A DNA stretch of 64,000 nucleotides, taken from the NCBI GenBank assembly GCA_964548025.1, contig CAZJRI010000008.1:1-64000 (forward strand), read 5' to 3'. Below the pieces are notes generated by a model. It was not told where the DNA came from and did no database searches. It saw only the letters and a list, made by a program, of their open reading frames with translations. This DNA comes from JAHRVQ01 sp964548025. GTDB taxonomy: Bacteria > Pseudomonadota > Gammaproteobacteria > Pseudomonadales > Azotimanducaceae. The translations under genes and the position numbers were made by a program. Shown piece after piece: positions 8,347 to 17,211 of the stretch. Position 1 is the first letter of the stretch. Each line of letters begins with the position of its first letter.

Positions 8347-9524
8347 TGAAACTCGATGGTATCAAGGTACTGGATCTCTCACTTTTTCTGCCTGGTCCGC
8401 TATTGACCCAGATGATGGCAGATCATGGTGCCGAAGTAATAAAGCTGGAGCCGGTAAATGGCGGTGAACCCAACCGTGAGATAGGTCTCAAGCGAGGCGG
8501 TAAATCTGTATATTTCGCCAATACACATCGAGGCAAGAAAAGCGTACAGGTCAACCTGAAAACTGACGAAGGCCGGGAGCTGGCCTTGCGTCTCGCAGAC
8601 CGGTCTGACGTCGTGGTTGAGGCGTTCCGGCCAGGCGTCATTGATCGACTCGGCATGGACTATGACTCTGTTTCCAAGCGCAATCCCGGTATCGTTTATG
8701 CATCGCTTTCCGCATTCGGCCAAACTGGTCCCTATGTGAAGAAACCCGCCCACGATCTGGCCACGGAGGCCTATGCCGGGGTTCTGAGCGCCAATCTCGG
8801 CTTCGATGGCAAACCCGCTATCCCTGCAATGCCGAGCGCAGACATGCTGACATCGATGATGGGACTCTCTGCGATACTCATGGCCCTTTTGAAACGAAAG
8901 GATACGAACAAGGGCGACTATATCGATCTAGCCATGATGGACTCACTGATGGCATGTCTGCCTAACAATATGGGTTCTGTCTTTGCGGAAAAAAAAGCAC
9001 CTGTTGTTAAGGATGAGAGAACCTGGGGCGGTTACGCCATGTACAACATCTACGAGACCAGTGATGAAAAGTATATTGTACTGGGTGCATCAGAGATACA
9101 TTTTGCCGAGGCATTATTGACCAAACTGAACAGACGTGACCTGCTCCCTCTCTGTGAGCCCCCGCCGGGTCCCAGACAGGACCCTGTGAGAGCCTTTTTC
9201 AAGGAGACATTCCTAACGAAGACACAGGCGCACTGGGTTGCCTGGTTCGAAGATCTGAATATCGCCTTCGCCCCGGTCAATGATTTAAGACAAGGCGCGG
9301 ACGACCCCCAGATCAGGGCACGAGAGATGATCGTCACAGATGAGACTGGCGATGAACATATCGGTATCCCGATTAAATTCAGAAATGAGCCTGGCAGCAT
9401 CAACTTCGACTCACCGGATCTGGGCGCTCACAATATTGAGATGGCGCGTCTGGCTGGATTTGATGAAGATGAAATAGGCAATATGAAAACTAAAGGTGTA
9501 TTCGGAGACAGTGCCAGTGACTGA
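8346..9524 (+). CDS. CaiB/BaiF family III CoA-transferase, single domain
   Basis: 392 residues, the normal length of a single family III CoA-transferase, which moves CoA between acids through an aspartyl-CoA thioester. The N-terminal Rossmann-like motif VLDLSLFLPGPLLTQMMADH and AEVIKLEP are typical. The catalytic-Asp segment reads PSADMLTSMMG, with Asp166 in place, so it is expected to be active. The start overlaps the stop of the dehydrogenase gene, and its own 3' end overlaps the next gene. In this operon it would activate the free acid that the dehydrogenase and hydratase then process. It is the only single-domain CaiB gene in the window that stands without a CaiB partner. Confidence 0.92.
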   Translation: MKLDGIKVLDLSLFLPGPLLTQMMADHGAEVIKLEPVNGGEPNREIGLKRGGKSVYFANTHRGKKSVQVNLKTDEGRELALRLADRSDVVVEAFRPGVIDRLGMDYDSVSKRNPGIVYASLSAFGQTGPYVKKPAHDLATEAYAGVLSANLGFDGKPAIPAMPSADMLTSMMGLSAILMALLKRKDTNKGDYIDLAMMDSLMACLPNNMGSVFAEKKAPVVKDERTWGGYAMYNIYETSDEKYIVLGASEIHFAEALLTKLNRRDLLPLCEPPPGPRQDPVRAFFKETFLTKTQAHWVAWFEDLNIAFAPVNDLRQGADDPQIRAREMIVTDETGDEHIGIPIKFRNEPGSINFDSPDLGAHNIEMARLAGFDEDEIGNMKTKGVFGDSASD

Positions 9525-10743
9525 AGTGATTAATGCAGAAAGCATCAACGAACTGATAAAACCCGGAAATACAGTCTATGTAGGTGGCAGCACAAACGAA
9601 CCCCACGGACTGCTTGATCAGATCTGCAATCTTGAGCGAGTACACTTTATTCAACAGCCCATAGGCACTCTGAACAAACGCGACCTGACAGCACTGGGAG
9701 AAAACTGCACTCAGGAAACCTACTTCATGACGCCATTCCTGAAAGAAGGACTGAAGTCAGATCGAATCAAATTTATACCGATGCAAATGCGCGCTATTTA
9801 CGATCATATTGCCAGGCAACGCATAGACGTTGCCCTTTCGTTGGCAGCCAGGGATGTTAATGGTGATTTAAGGTTTGGTTACAATATTGACTACGTTGGC
9901 GCAGCTTTGAGCAGCAGTCGCACAAATGTCGTTGAAATCTCAGATGCCTTCGTCGCACCGCTCTGCTCGTTACTGGTTGAGGATCACGCTGACTACTACT
10001 TTCACAGCCAGACGCCTGCCGCAATATTTCCAACAACAGAGATTGATCCGGTTTCAGAAAAAATCGGTCAACTCGTCGCCGGGCTGATCCGCGATGGTGA
10101 TTGCATTCAAACAGGGATCGGTGCAGTACCGGCGGCTATTCTAAATGGTCTTGGCGACAAGAATGATCTGGGTCTGCACTCTGGCCTGATTGATGAAGGT
10201 GCGATGAAACTTATCAGGGCAGGCAATATGAACGGTCAATCGAAAAAAATCGATCAGGGTCAACACATCGCCGGGATGGCCCTTGGCGGAGCCGAGATGC
10301 ATGAATGGCTCGAGAACGAACGATCAGTCCAGTTCAGGTCGGCCGACTATACGCATGAAATCAGCGTCATCCGACAACTGGATAACTTTGTATCCGTCAA
10401 TTCTGCTGTGCAGATAGATCTTTCTGGCCAGGTCAACGCAGAAGTAGTCAACGGACAGCAAATCTCAGGCACAGGTGGTTCAGTTGATTTTATGCGTGCC
10501 GCAAAGTCCTCCAACGGCGGGCGCTCAGTTGTCGCATTATCATCAACCGCCAGAAAAGGAACTGTTTCACGTATCGTCAAACAGGTTGAAATGGTTACTG
10601 CACTTCGAACAGATGTCGATCTGGTTGTCACCGAATACGGTATTGCTGATCTCAAAACCGCATCCCTGTCCGAGCGCGCAGATGCGCTGATTCAAATTGC
10701 CCACCCGGACTTCAGAGACGAACTATCAGCTTTAGTCGGGTAA
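9517..10743 (+). CDS. Acetyl-CoA hydrolase / CoA-transferase family protein (family I)
   Basis: About 408 residues, matching the 4-hydroxybutyrate / acetate CoA-transferase family. The N-terminal half starts TEVINAESINELIKPGNTVYVGG, and the C-terminal domain contains GTGGSVDFMRAA and VVTEYGIADLK. GTG 9517 is chosen because GGAG (9504-9507) is nine bases upstream; GTG 9511 and 9496 are alternatives. The gene overlaps the CaiB gene. The motif NSAVQIDLSGQVNAE holds Gln299 where many relatives have the catalytic Glu that forms the glutamyl-CoA intermediate. If the alignment holds, the enzyme may be a hydrolase, may use another residue, or may have lost transferase activity. Its role in the operon is probably CoA recycling from the product. 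Confidence 0.85.
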   Translation: MTEVINAESINELIKPGNTVYVGGSTNEPHGLLDQICNLERVHFIQQPIGTLNKRDLTALGENCTQETYFMTPFLKEGLKSDRIKFIPMQMRAIYDHIARQRIDVALSLAARDVNGDLRFGYNIDYVGAALSSSRTNVVEISDAFVAPLCSLLVEDHADYYFHSQTPAAIFPTTEIDPVSEKIGQLVAGLIRDGDCIQTGIGAVPAAILNGLGDKNDLGLHSGLIDEGAMKLIRAGNMNGQSKKIDQGQHIAGMALGGAEMHEWLENERSVQFRSADYTHEISVIRQLDNFVSVNSAVQIDLSGQVNAEVVNGQQISGTGGSVDFMRAAKSSNGGRSVVALSSTARKGTVSRIVKQVEMVTALRTDVDLVVTEYGIADLKTASLSERADALIQIAHPDFRDELSALVG

Positions 10744-11907
10744 ACCCAGAACACGTTTTGCAATAATGTTCCGTTGAATCTCATTGCTGCCACTATATAT
10801 GGAGGCTGCACGGGAAAAGAAGAATCTTTTATTCATCTCAATTTCTGCTTCAGTGAAATTCAGATCCACCCCAAACGCCCTTGAGCCATGCAGACGGGTT
10901 AGCAGGTCACTATAGTCCTGTTCCAGTTCCGTACTCACTACCTTGAAGATCGAGGTTGCCGGCCCCGGTGTTGCGCCATCCTGGGACTCTTCAACGACCC
11001 GTCGCTGCGTCAAGCTCAACGATAGTGAGTCCATTTCATACTTAAGAATTTCATCTCTCGTAATCGGATTTGCCACTTTGCCATTCACCTCGCCAAGAAA
11101 TGTTTTTGCAACATTCGGCAAGCTTGAGGATTTCTCGCTCGTGCCACCTGAAACCAGCGAAGCCATACCTGACCTTTCATGCTGAAGAAGCCTCTTGCCA
11201 ACAGTCCAGCCACGATTCAATTCTCCAACAAGGTCTTCTCGAGCCGCCAGTGCGTTGTCAAAAAAAGTTTCGTTGAATGGTGATTCTCCGCTAAGAAGCA
11301 TGATGGGTTTCACCGTGACACCAGCCTGATCCATCGGCAGCAACATGAAACTAATTCCTTCATGTTTGGGCGCGTCTTTGTCAGTTCGAACCAGAATAAA
11401 CATCCAGTCTGCATTGTGAGCACCAGAGGTCCAGATCTTCTGCCCATTGATGACATAGTGATCGCCTTCCAGCACAGCGCGCGTCTGCAGACTCGCTAAA
11501 TCTGATCCGGAACCAGGTTCACTGTATCCCTGGCACCACTCGACCTCAGCACCGGCAATTCGAGGTAGATGTGTTTGTTTCTGCTCTTCAGTACCAAATT
11601 CAAGCAGTGTGGGTCCTATCATCGAAGTCCCAAAACCCGACAAGGCTGGTCGTGCTTTGATACGCTGCATCTCTTCAATGAGGATTACGTATTCAGCAGT
11701 CGATAATCCTCCCCCGCCATATTCCTTTGGCCAGTCCGGTACAGTCCAGCCTTTCTCTACCATTCTCGACAGCCATAGTTTCGTATCTGCATCCTTTATC
11801 TTGATCTTTGTGCTGCCATTCGAGACTTCACCAGGTCCCCTTGCGCCGGGAGGACAATTCTCCTCAAGCCAGGCTCGTGTTTCTTGTCTAAATGTATCCA
11901 GTGACAT
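10732..11907 (-). CDS. Acyl-CoA dehydrogenase, FadE-type with helix-G glutamate
   Basis: 391 residues. The ATG at 11907 is preceded by CGGAGTGAG; the frame is open upstream but has no ribosome site there. Typical segments are GYSEPGSGSDLASLQ (near 125-139), VINGQKIWTSGA, and the C-terminal SGSNEIQRNIIAKRVLGLPD. The MCAD-type EGT is here SGS, while Glu244 in LLQHERSGM sits where isovaleryl- and long-chain acyl-CoA dehydrogenases have their base. The gene converges on, and overlaps by 12 bases, the CoA-transferase gene ending at 10743. It closely resembles the dehydrogenase at 58524-59723 in this window. Related actinobacterial enzymes act on bulky substrates such as steroid side chains; that is only a hint here. 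Confidence 0.92.
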   Translation of the reverse strand: MSLDTFRQETRAWLEENCPPGARGPGEVSNGSTKIKIKDADTKLWLSRMVEKGWTVPDWPKEYGGGGLSTAEYVILIEEMQRIKARPALSGFGTSMIGPTLLEFGTEEQKQTHLPRIAGAEVEWCQGYSEPGSGSDLASLQTRAVLEGDHYVINGQKIWTSGAHNADWMFILVRTDKDAPKHEGISFMLLPMDQAGVTVKPIMLLSGESPFNETFFDNALAAREDLVGELNRGWTVGKRLLQHERSGMASLVSGGTSEKSSSLPNVAKTFLGEVNGKVANPITRDEILKYEMDSLSLSLTQRRVVEESQDGATPGPATSIFKVVSTELEQDYSDLLTRLHGSRAFGVDLNFTEAEIEMNKRFFFSRAASIYSGSNEIQRNIIAKRVLGLPD

Positions 11908-12037
11908 CTTACTCACTCCGAAGTATTTCCAAAGCACTAACGCTATCAAAAGAACACGGTAGCGGCAAACCGGAAATGCCAATGTGGCAGCTTGCTGTTA
12001 GGATATATTTGTTAAGGTTGAAAGAGCCACATCGAAA

Positions 12038-13156
12038 GTGACGATCAACAATTCCGCTAAAGCTCGTATGCAGCGCATTGAAACGGCAGTTGCTCTCGAA
12101 ACCCCTGACCGGGTACCAGTTGTACTTGAATATTGCGGCTTCGCAGCCAGGTTAACTCAAACACCTCAATCTGAATTTCTACTGAGCATGGATCGTGCCG
12201 TGGAAGTTATGATCGAGGCATTCCAGATGATCGCTGAGGATTCACCAGCAGACGCCATCAACTACGGCAATTTCTCACCCTATATGCTTTCCAATATCTG
12301 GCTTTCGAAAATCAGGGTTCCGGGTGTGAATCTGCCAGATCATGTTTCCTATCAGGTAGCAGAATCAGAACTGATGACTGTTGCAGACTACGACAATATT
12401 CTGGATGTGGGTTGGCCAGCTTTTTTTCGCGAGTTCCAGGACACCAGAGTGTTGGATGACGTGCCCAGAGAATACTGGCCAAGAAACCAGCACAAACCGG
12501 ATGTTATCGGTTCCTGGCGTCAAATAGGTATCCCGGTTCTCTCAGGTGGTGATGTCGCACCACCTTTTGAGTATCTGTGTGGTGCCAGATCCCTGACAAA
12601 TTTCTTCGTTGACCTTCTAACCTGCCCCGACAAGCTGGATGAGGTGATGACGCACATGATGCCGTATCTGGTTGAGCCAATCTGTCGCTCTGCCAGAAAG
12701 CAGGGGTTCCCCTGTGTGTGGGTCGGTGGTTGGAGAGGTGCACCTGAGATGCTGTCACCTGAGATGTGGGATCGCTTTGTGTGGCACTATTTTCGATCAA
12801 TTGTTGAAGCAGTTATCGATGAGGGCTTGATCCCGATATTGCATCTTGATTCATGCTGGGACAGGGAACTCTCGCGATTCAGAGAACTACCCAGAGCAAG
12901 GATAATCATGGCACTGGACGGCAAGACAGATATATTCAGAGCCAAGGAACTTCTTGGTGATCACCTGTGTCTCATGGGCGATGTACCATCAGTCATGCTG
13001 TTCAATGGTACACCTGACGAGGTTTACGAGTATTCTTCAACCTTGATACGGGAGATAGGCAAAGAAGGCTTCATTCTCCAATCCGGTTGCGATATCCCGG
13101 AAAATGCGAAACTCGAAAATGTACAGGCCATGATTTCAGCGGCTTACGACAGTTGA
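12038..13156 (+). CDS. Uroporphyrinogen decarboxylase-family protein (URO-D fold, probably not haem synthesis)
   Basis: 372 residues of the URO-D superfamily, which includes both HemE and cobalamin-dependent methyltransferases. It begins with GTG (AKARMQRIETAVAL follows; the ATG of MQRIE at 12068 is an alternative). LETPDRVPVVLEY near residue 22 and LQSGCDIPENAKLENV near the C-terminus are family marks. The late Cys (in SGC) matches a zinc ligand of MtaA/MtbA-type methyltransferases, but the H-x-C ligand pair is replaced by HLDSC. HemE-type arginines at the N-terminus are not obvious. A role in demethylation of a methoxy or methylamine group is possible, as is an uncharacterised decarboxylase. 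It is divergent from the dehydrogenase at 10732-11907, so the two may share control. Confidence 0.75.
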   Translation: MTINNSAKARMQRIETAVALETPDRVPVVLEYCGFAARLTQTPQSEFLLSMDRAVEVMIEAFQMIAEDSPADAINYGNFSPYMLSNIWLSKIRVPGVNLPDHVSYQVAESELMTVADYDNILDVGWPAFFREFQDTRVLDDVPREYWPRNQHKPDVIGSWRQIGIPVLSGGDVAPPFEYLCGARSLTNFFVDLLTCPDKLDEVMTHMMPYLVEPICRSARKQGFPCVWVGGWRGAPEMLSPEMWDRFVWHYFRSIVEAVIDEGLIPILHLDSCWDRELSRFRELPRARIIMALDGKTDIFRAKELLGDHLCLMGDVPSVMLFNGTPDEVYEYSSTLIREIGKEGFILQSGCDIPENAKLENVQAMISAAYDS

Positions 13157-13324
13157 TCGCAGCACTTGTTTCTTCTGTCGCATAAATTGATCGGGTTGGA
13201 ATATATTATCTGGTAACATCGTGACACTTGGTATTGAATATAAGAACTGTGAGGGTTTGCAGTCACCTGTCGGAAGACACGACGAAGGGAGGTGACAGAT
13301 CCTGGGCAAAGGCAGCCAAATTTC

Positions 13325-15718
13325 ATGAAATCAGGTCCACTTACAGACGAGTCCCTCGCGACCGAAGGGTCGCCAGTACCAATTCGCTTCACTGCCTTCG
13401 CGCTCGGAAAGGATCCTCTGGTCCGCGGTATAACAATACTGTTTGTAGTTGCAGCAATACCGCTCCTCATTCCGATTCTGGCTGATGATTGGCGCTCGAT
13501 ATATGGGCACCATATTATCGAAGTTGTATTCCTTGTACTCCTGCTTGTCGCAATTCGCTATCGTCTCAGCAGTGTCGAGGAACCAAATGAAAGACGATTC
13601 TGGAATCTCATCACATTTGGCTTCGCGTGGTGGATTCTGGCAACAGGTACCGGACCGATCGCTGAAGTTCTGTTTACAGATGCTGAAATGATCAGCCAGA
13701 TTGTCAAAAATGGCCCTTATCTGATCTTTTACGGTGCCATTATTACAGCACTCGAAATCCATCCACACGTAAAACGCGACTCCATCGGTTACCAGTTGCA
13801 GAATCTGAACTGGGTCGGGTTATTTGTTCTGTTATTCGGTCTCTTCTCGTACTTCCTCGTTGTACCCAGTATTTATCGCGGGGATACATCGGCATTCTGG
13901 TCATCAACTCTGGCACTGTTCGTGGCCTTCGATTTATATATTGCCCTGCGAATTTGGCACCTGCTGGGGCTGGCAACTACCCGGGAATGGAGAGTGGTTT
14001 ATGCATGCCTCCTGGTCGGCGTAACAATTTGGGGCATCGGTGATCTCATGCTGGCTCTGATGCATGAGGGCATCATTGCCGACCCCGGTTGGGGTACACC
14101 CTTCGACCTCATCTGGCCGCTCGCATTCTGCGCAGTTCTGATTGCAACCCGACCGCCAGTCGTGCAACAGGAACATGAGATCGAAACAACGCATCAGCCG
14201 CTTGGCATGGGTCCCCTGGTTATGTACACCATTGCACCACTGGTGCTTCATGTCGCAGTTTACCTTTTCGGCGTACCTGATCCTGAATTCAGAACGTCAA
14301 GAGATGTTCTGATCCTTCTGATTACCGCTCTGCTCGCAGGTATGACCCTGGCATATCATCGACTTCTACGCATTGAAAATGCCAGACTGGCTAAAGAAGA
14401 AGCGCTGGCGAGGGAAAATCTCGTCTACCAGGCTTTCCATGACGAGCTGACCGGACTGCCAAATCGAAACCTGTTCCGCGATCGTCTGCAGGTAGCCATC
14501 GCAGATTCCGTGCGGTACCAGAATAAGTGTGGTGTTCTGTTCTGTGATCTTGATCAGTTCAAGGTAATTAATGACTCTCTCGGACATGAAGCAGGAGATC
14601 AGGTCCTGATCGCAACAGCAGAGAGACTTCGCGCAACCGTTAGAAAGCAGGATACCGTTGCCCGGTTCGGTGGCGATGAATTCGCAATAATCATCCAGGG
14701 TGTTCACCAGGTACTTGATGCTGCGTTATTAGCGGAGAAACTACTGGCAGCCATCAGTGAACCCCTGGTGGTCGGGCACAAAAATCACGTACTCACGGCC
14801 AGTATGGGGATTGCAGTTTTCCCTGACGATGGCGAAGAAGAACCGATCCTCCTCAAGCATGCGGATACCGCCATGTATCAGGCCAAGTTACACGGGCGAA
14901 ATACCTACAGACTATTCACTGAAGCTATGAATGAGGCTGCAGATGAGAGACTTGCGATTGAGCAGGGTCTCAGAACGGGGCTTGTAGATGAAAGATTCGC
15001 AGTTTTTTACCAGCCAATAGTGGAACTAAATTCAGATCAACCCGTTGTCTATGAAGCCTTGATTCGTTGGGATCACCCGGAAAGGGGATATATTTCACCG
15101 GTGAATTTCATTGACGTCGCTGAACAGACCGGGGTTATTGTACCAATCGGCAAGTGGGTACTGGAGACAGCATGCACCTGGGCTGCGCAGCTTGAGCCGG
15201 TGCAGGGCAGGTTACCGTCTGTCTCCGTAAATATTTCGTCGCGACAGTTTCGTGATCCTGAACTGGTTCAATTCGTCAGCCATGTTCTCAAGAAAACCGG
15301 ACTGGATCCTTCCAGATTGCAGCTTGAGATAACTGAGTCCATGGCACTCACGATCGTCCCAACCACCATGGTGCTCAGCAAACTGAGGGATCTGGGTGTA
15401 CAAATCGCCATCGACGACTTCGGAACCGGTTATGCGGCATTGAGTCTGTTACAGGACCTCCCGGTGGATATTGTGAAGATCGACAGGTCATTTGTCAGAG
15501 GAATCGAAGTTGAATCAGTCAGCGAGGCAATCGTCCTTGCAATTGTAAACATGGCCAAAGCGCTTGATTTCTATGTCATCGCCGAAGGCGTTGAAACAGC
15601 TTCGGAACTTGAAGTTATCCGTCAGTCCAAATGTGACGCTGCCCAGGGATTCTACTTCTGTGATCCGCTACCACCTGAAGAACTCGAAAAGAACATGGCA
15701 AAGCAGGTTATGCCATGA
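13325..15718 (+). CDS. Membrane-bound GGDEF-EAL protein (c-di-GMP turnover)
   Basis: About 797 residues. The first 350 residues have about ten hydrophobic segments (for example ITILFVVAAIPLLIPIL and HIIEVVFLVLLLVAI), forming an integral membrane sensor. A GGDEF domain follows, with intact GGDEF at 449-453 and an RxxD inhibitory site (RKQD) just before it. The EAL domain has EAL at 577-579, DDFGTGY and EGVET, all intact. Both synthesis and breakdown of cyclic di-GMP are therefore possible. The start is uncertain: ATG 13325 lacks a strong ribosome site, and GTG 13292 lies right on AAGGGAGG. This is the only recognisable signalling protein in the window; its ligand is unknown. Confidence 0.9.
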   Translation: MKSGPLTDESLATEGSPVPIRFTAFALGKDPLVRGITILFVVAAIPLLIPILADDWRSIYGHHIIEVVFLVLLLVAIRYRLSSVEEPNERRFWNLITFGFAWWILATGTGPIAEVLFTDAEMISQIVKNGPYLIFYGAIITALEIHPHVKRDSIGYQLQNLNWVGLFVLLFGLFSYFLVVPSIYRGDTSAFWSSTLALFVAFDLYIALRIWHLLGLATTREWRVVYACLLVGVTIWGIGDLMLALMHEGIIADPGWGTPFDLIWPLAFCAVLIATRPPVVQQEHEIETTHQPLGMGPLVMYTIAPLVLHVAVYLFGVPDPEFRTSRDVLILLITALLAGMTLAYHRLLRIENARLAKEEALARENLVYQAFHDELTGLPNRNLFRDRLQVAIADSVRYQNKCGVLFCDLDQFKVINDSLGHEAGDQVLIATAERLRATVRKQDTVARFGGDEFAIIIQGVHQVLDAALLAEKLLAAISEPLVVGHKNHVLTASMGIAVFPDDGEEEPILLKHADTAMYQAKLHGRNTYRLFTEAMNEAADERLAIEQGLRTGLVDERFAVFYQPIVELNSDQPVVYEALIRWDHPERGYISPVNFIDVAEQTGVIVPIGKWVLETACTWAAQLEPVQGRLPSVSVNISSRQFRDPELVQFVSHVLKKTGLDPSRLQLEITESMALTIVPTTMVLSKLRDLGVQIAIDDFGTGYAALSLLQDLPVDIVKIDRSFVRGIEVESVSEAIVLAIVNMAKALDFYVIAEGVETASELEVIRQSKCDAAQGFYFCDPLPPEELEKNMAKQVMP

Positions 15719-15825
15719 TGACTACCCCATCCGGGTATTGCCGTATGAAGCACCCTCTTCAGACAAGACGATCCTTTATGTCGACATATGTCTACAGCAG
15801 TCTCACCCGGGGTCGAAGCTGACAG

Positions 15826-16992
15826 CTAGTACGACCGTGGCATCCCCAACACATGCTGGCCAATAAAGTTAAGGATCATCTCGCGGCTAACCGGTGCAAT
15901 GCGCGCAACGAATGCTTCTCGCAAATAGCGCTCCACATGAAATTCTTTGGCATAGCCCATACCACCGTGAGTCATTACAGATGTCTCACAGGCTTTGAAA
16001 CAAGCTTCCGCAGCCAGATACTTTGCAGCATTCGCTTCGGCTCCGCAGGGCTTACCGTTGTCATACAGTGACGCTGCTTTCCAGACCAACGCATCAGCCG
16101 CTTCCAGATGAGCCCAGGCTTCAGCCAGTGGATGCTGAATCGCCTGGTTCTTACCGATTGGTCGGTCAAAGACCACCCGCTCCTTGGCGTAACTGACTGC
16201 CTTGCGTAAGGCTGCCCGACCAAGGCCAATAGCCTCTGCCGCGACCAGAATACGCTCAGGGTTAATGCCATCGAGCAGATAATAAAAACCTTTGCCTTCT
16301 TCTCCGATGCGGTCATCTTTGGGGACGGGCAGGTTGTCATAGAAAGTGGCATTGGAATCAACCGCCTTGCGGCCCATTTTCTCAATCACCTGTGCGTCGC
16401 AATATTTTCTGTCAAAATCAGTATAAAACATGGTGATGCCATCTGTTGGTTTGGCGCCGTCTTCCCGGTCAGCGGTCCGGGCAAGCAGAAGGATCTTGTT
16501 GGCGGTCTGTGCCGTGGAAGTCCACATCTTGCGTCCATTGACGATGTAGTTATCACCATCCCAAACCGCCCTGGTTTCAATTCGGGTGGTATCCAGTCCT
16601 GCATTCGGTTCGGTGACACCAAAACAGGTACGGTCCTTCCCAGCGATCAGAGGTGGCAGAAGACGGTTCTTCTGCTCATCTGTTCCATGCACCACAATAG
16701 GATTTGGACCGAAAATATTGATATGTACTGCAGAGCAACCAGAAAATCCGGCACCGGATTCTGCAATGGCCTGCATCATCAGAGAAGCTTCGATCACGCC
16801 CAGACCTGAACCACCATATTCTTCAGGCATGGCAATACCCAACCAGCCGTTGTCGGCCAGATCCTTAACGAAATCCTCGGGAAAGACACCGTCCGTATCC
16901 CGGGCCAACCAATAGGCGTCGTCATATTTTTCACACAATTTAGCAACAGTGTCGCGTACCGCAATCTGTTCCTGACTAAAAGAAAGATCCAT
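15826..16992 (-). CDS. Acyl-CoA dehydrogenase
   Basis: 388 residues, with ATG at 16992 preceded by AGAGGA. It has the usual three-domain layout, FGVTEPNAGLDTTRIETRA near 130 and VNGRKMWTSTAQTANKI near 153. The C-terminus reads VSREMILNFIGQHVLGMPRS, with no EGT/GGT motif, so the MCAD-type base is absent. Glu246 in GINPERILVAAE matches the helix-G base of isovaleryl- and long-chain dehydrogenases. It heads a minus-strand run with the methyltransferase and oxidoreductase genes, although about 220 bases separate it from the methyltransferase gene. Substrate unknown. Confidence 0.92.
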   Translation of the reverse strand: MDLSFSQEQIAVRDTVAKLCEKYDDAYWLARDTDGVFPEDFVKDLADNGWLGIAMPEEYGGSGLGVIEASLMMQAIAESGAGFSGCSAVHINIFGPNPIVVHGTDEQKNRLLPPLIAGKDRTCFGVTEPNAGLDTTRIETRAVWDGDNYIVNGRKMWTSTAQTANKILLLARTADREDGAKPTDGITMFYTDFDRKYCDAQVIEKMGRKAVDSNATFYDNLPVPKDDRIGEEGKGFYYLLDGINPERILVAAEAIGLGRAALRKAVSYAKERVVFDRPIGKNQAIQHPLAEAWAHLEAADALVWKAASLYDNGKPCGAEANAAKYLAAEACFKACETSVMTHGGMGYAKEFHVERYLREAFVARIAPVSREMILNFIGQHVLGMPRSY

Positions 16993-17211
16993 CGTTTATC
17001 CTCTAAATACTGGCAGAAAAAGCCTAATTCTCATCTGTCCGGGAATGTATCCTTGATTACCGGCTCGGTCAAATTCGGTTGTGGCCGAGAGGAATCAAGG
17101 CGAAGTGCAAACTGCTACTTTTATAGATCGAATTCACTCGGTATCGAGAAAACAGCCAAACCAGCCCATCCACAAAGATCATGCTGGCGATTGTACCGAG
17201 CGAGACTTATA

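Noticed and set aside
12038..13156. Naming the URO-D-like gene hemE
   Set aside because: The C-terminal SGC motif and the lack of clear HemE arginines suggest another member of the superfamily.
15783..15792. 10-bp palindrome GACATATGTC between convergent genes
   Set aside because: Ten bases can arise by chance in a window this long, and the site is in a 3' region without a promoter.
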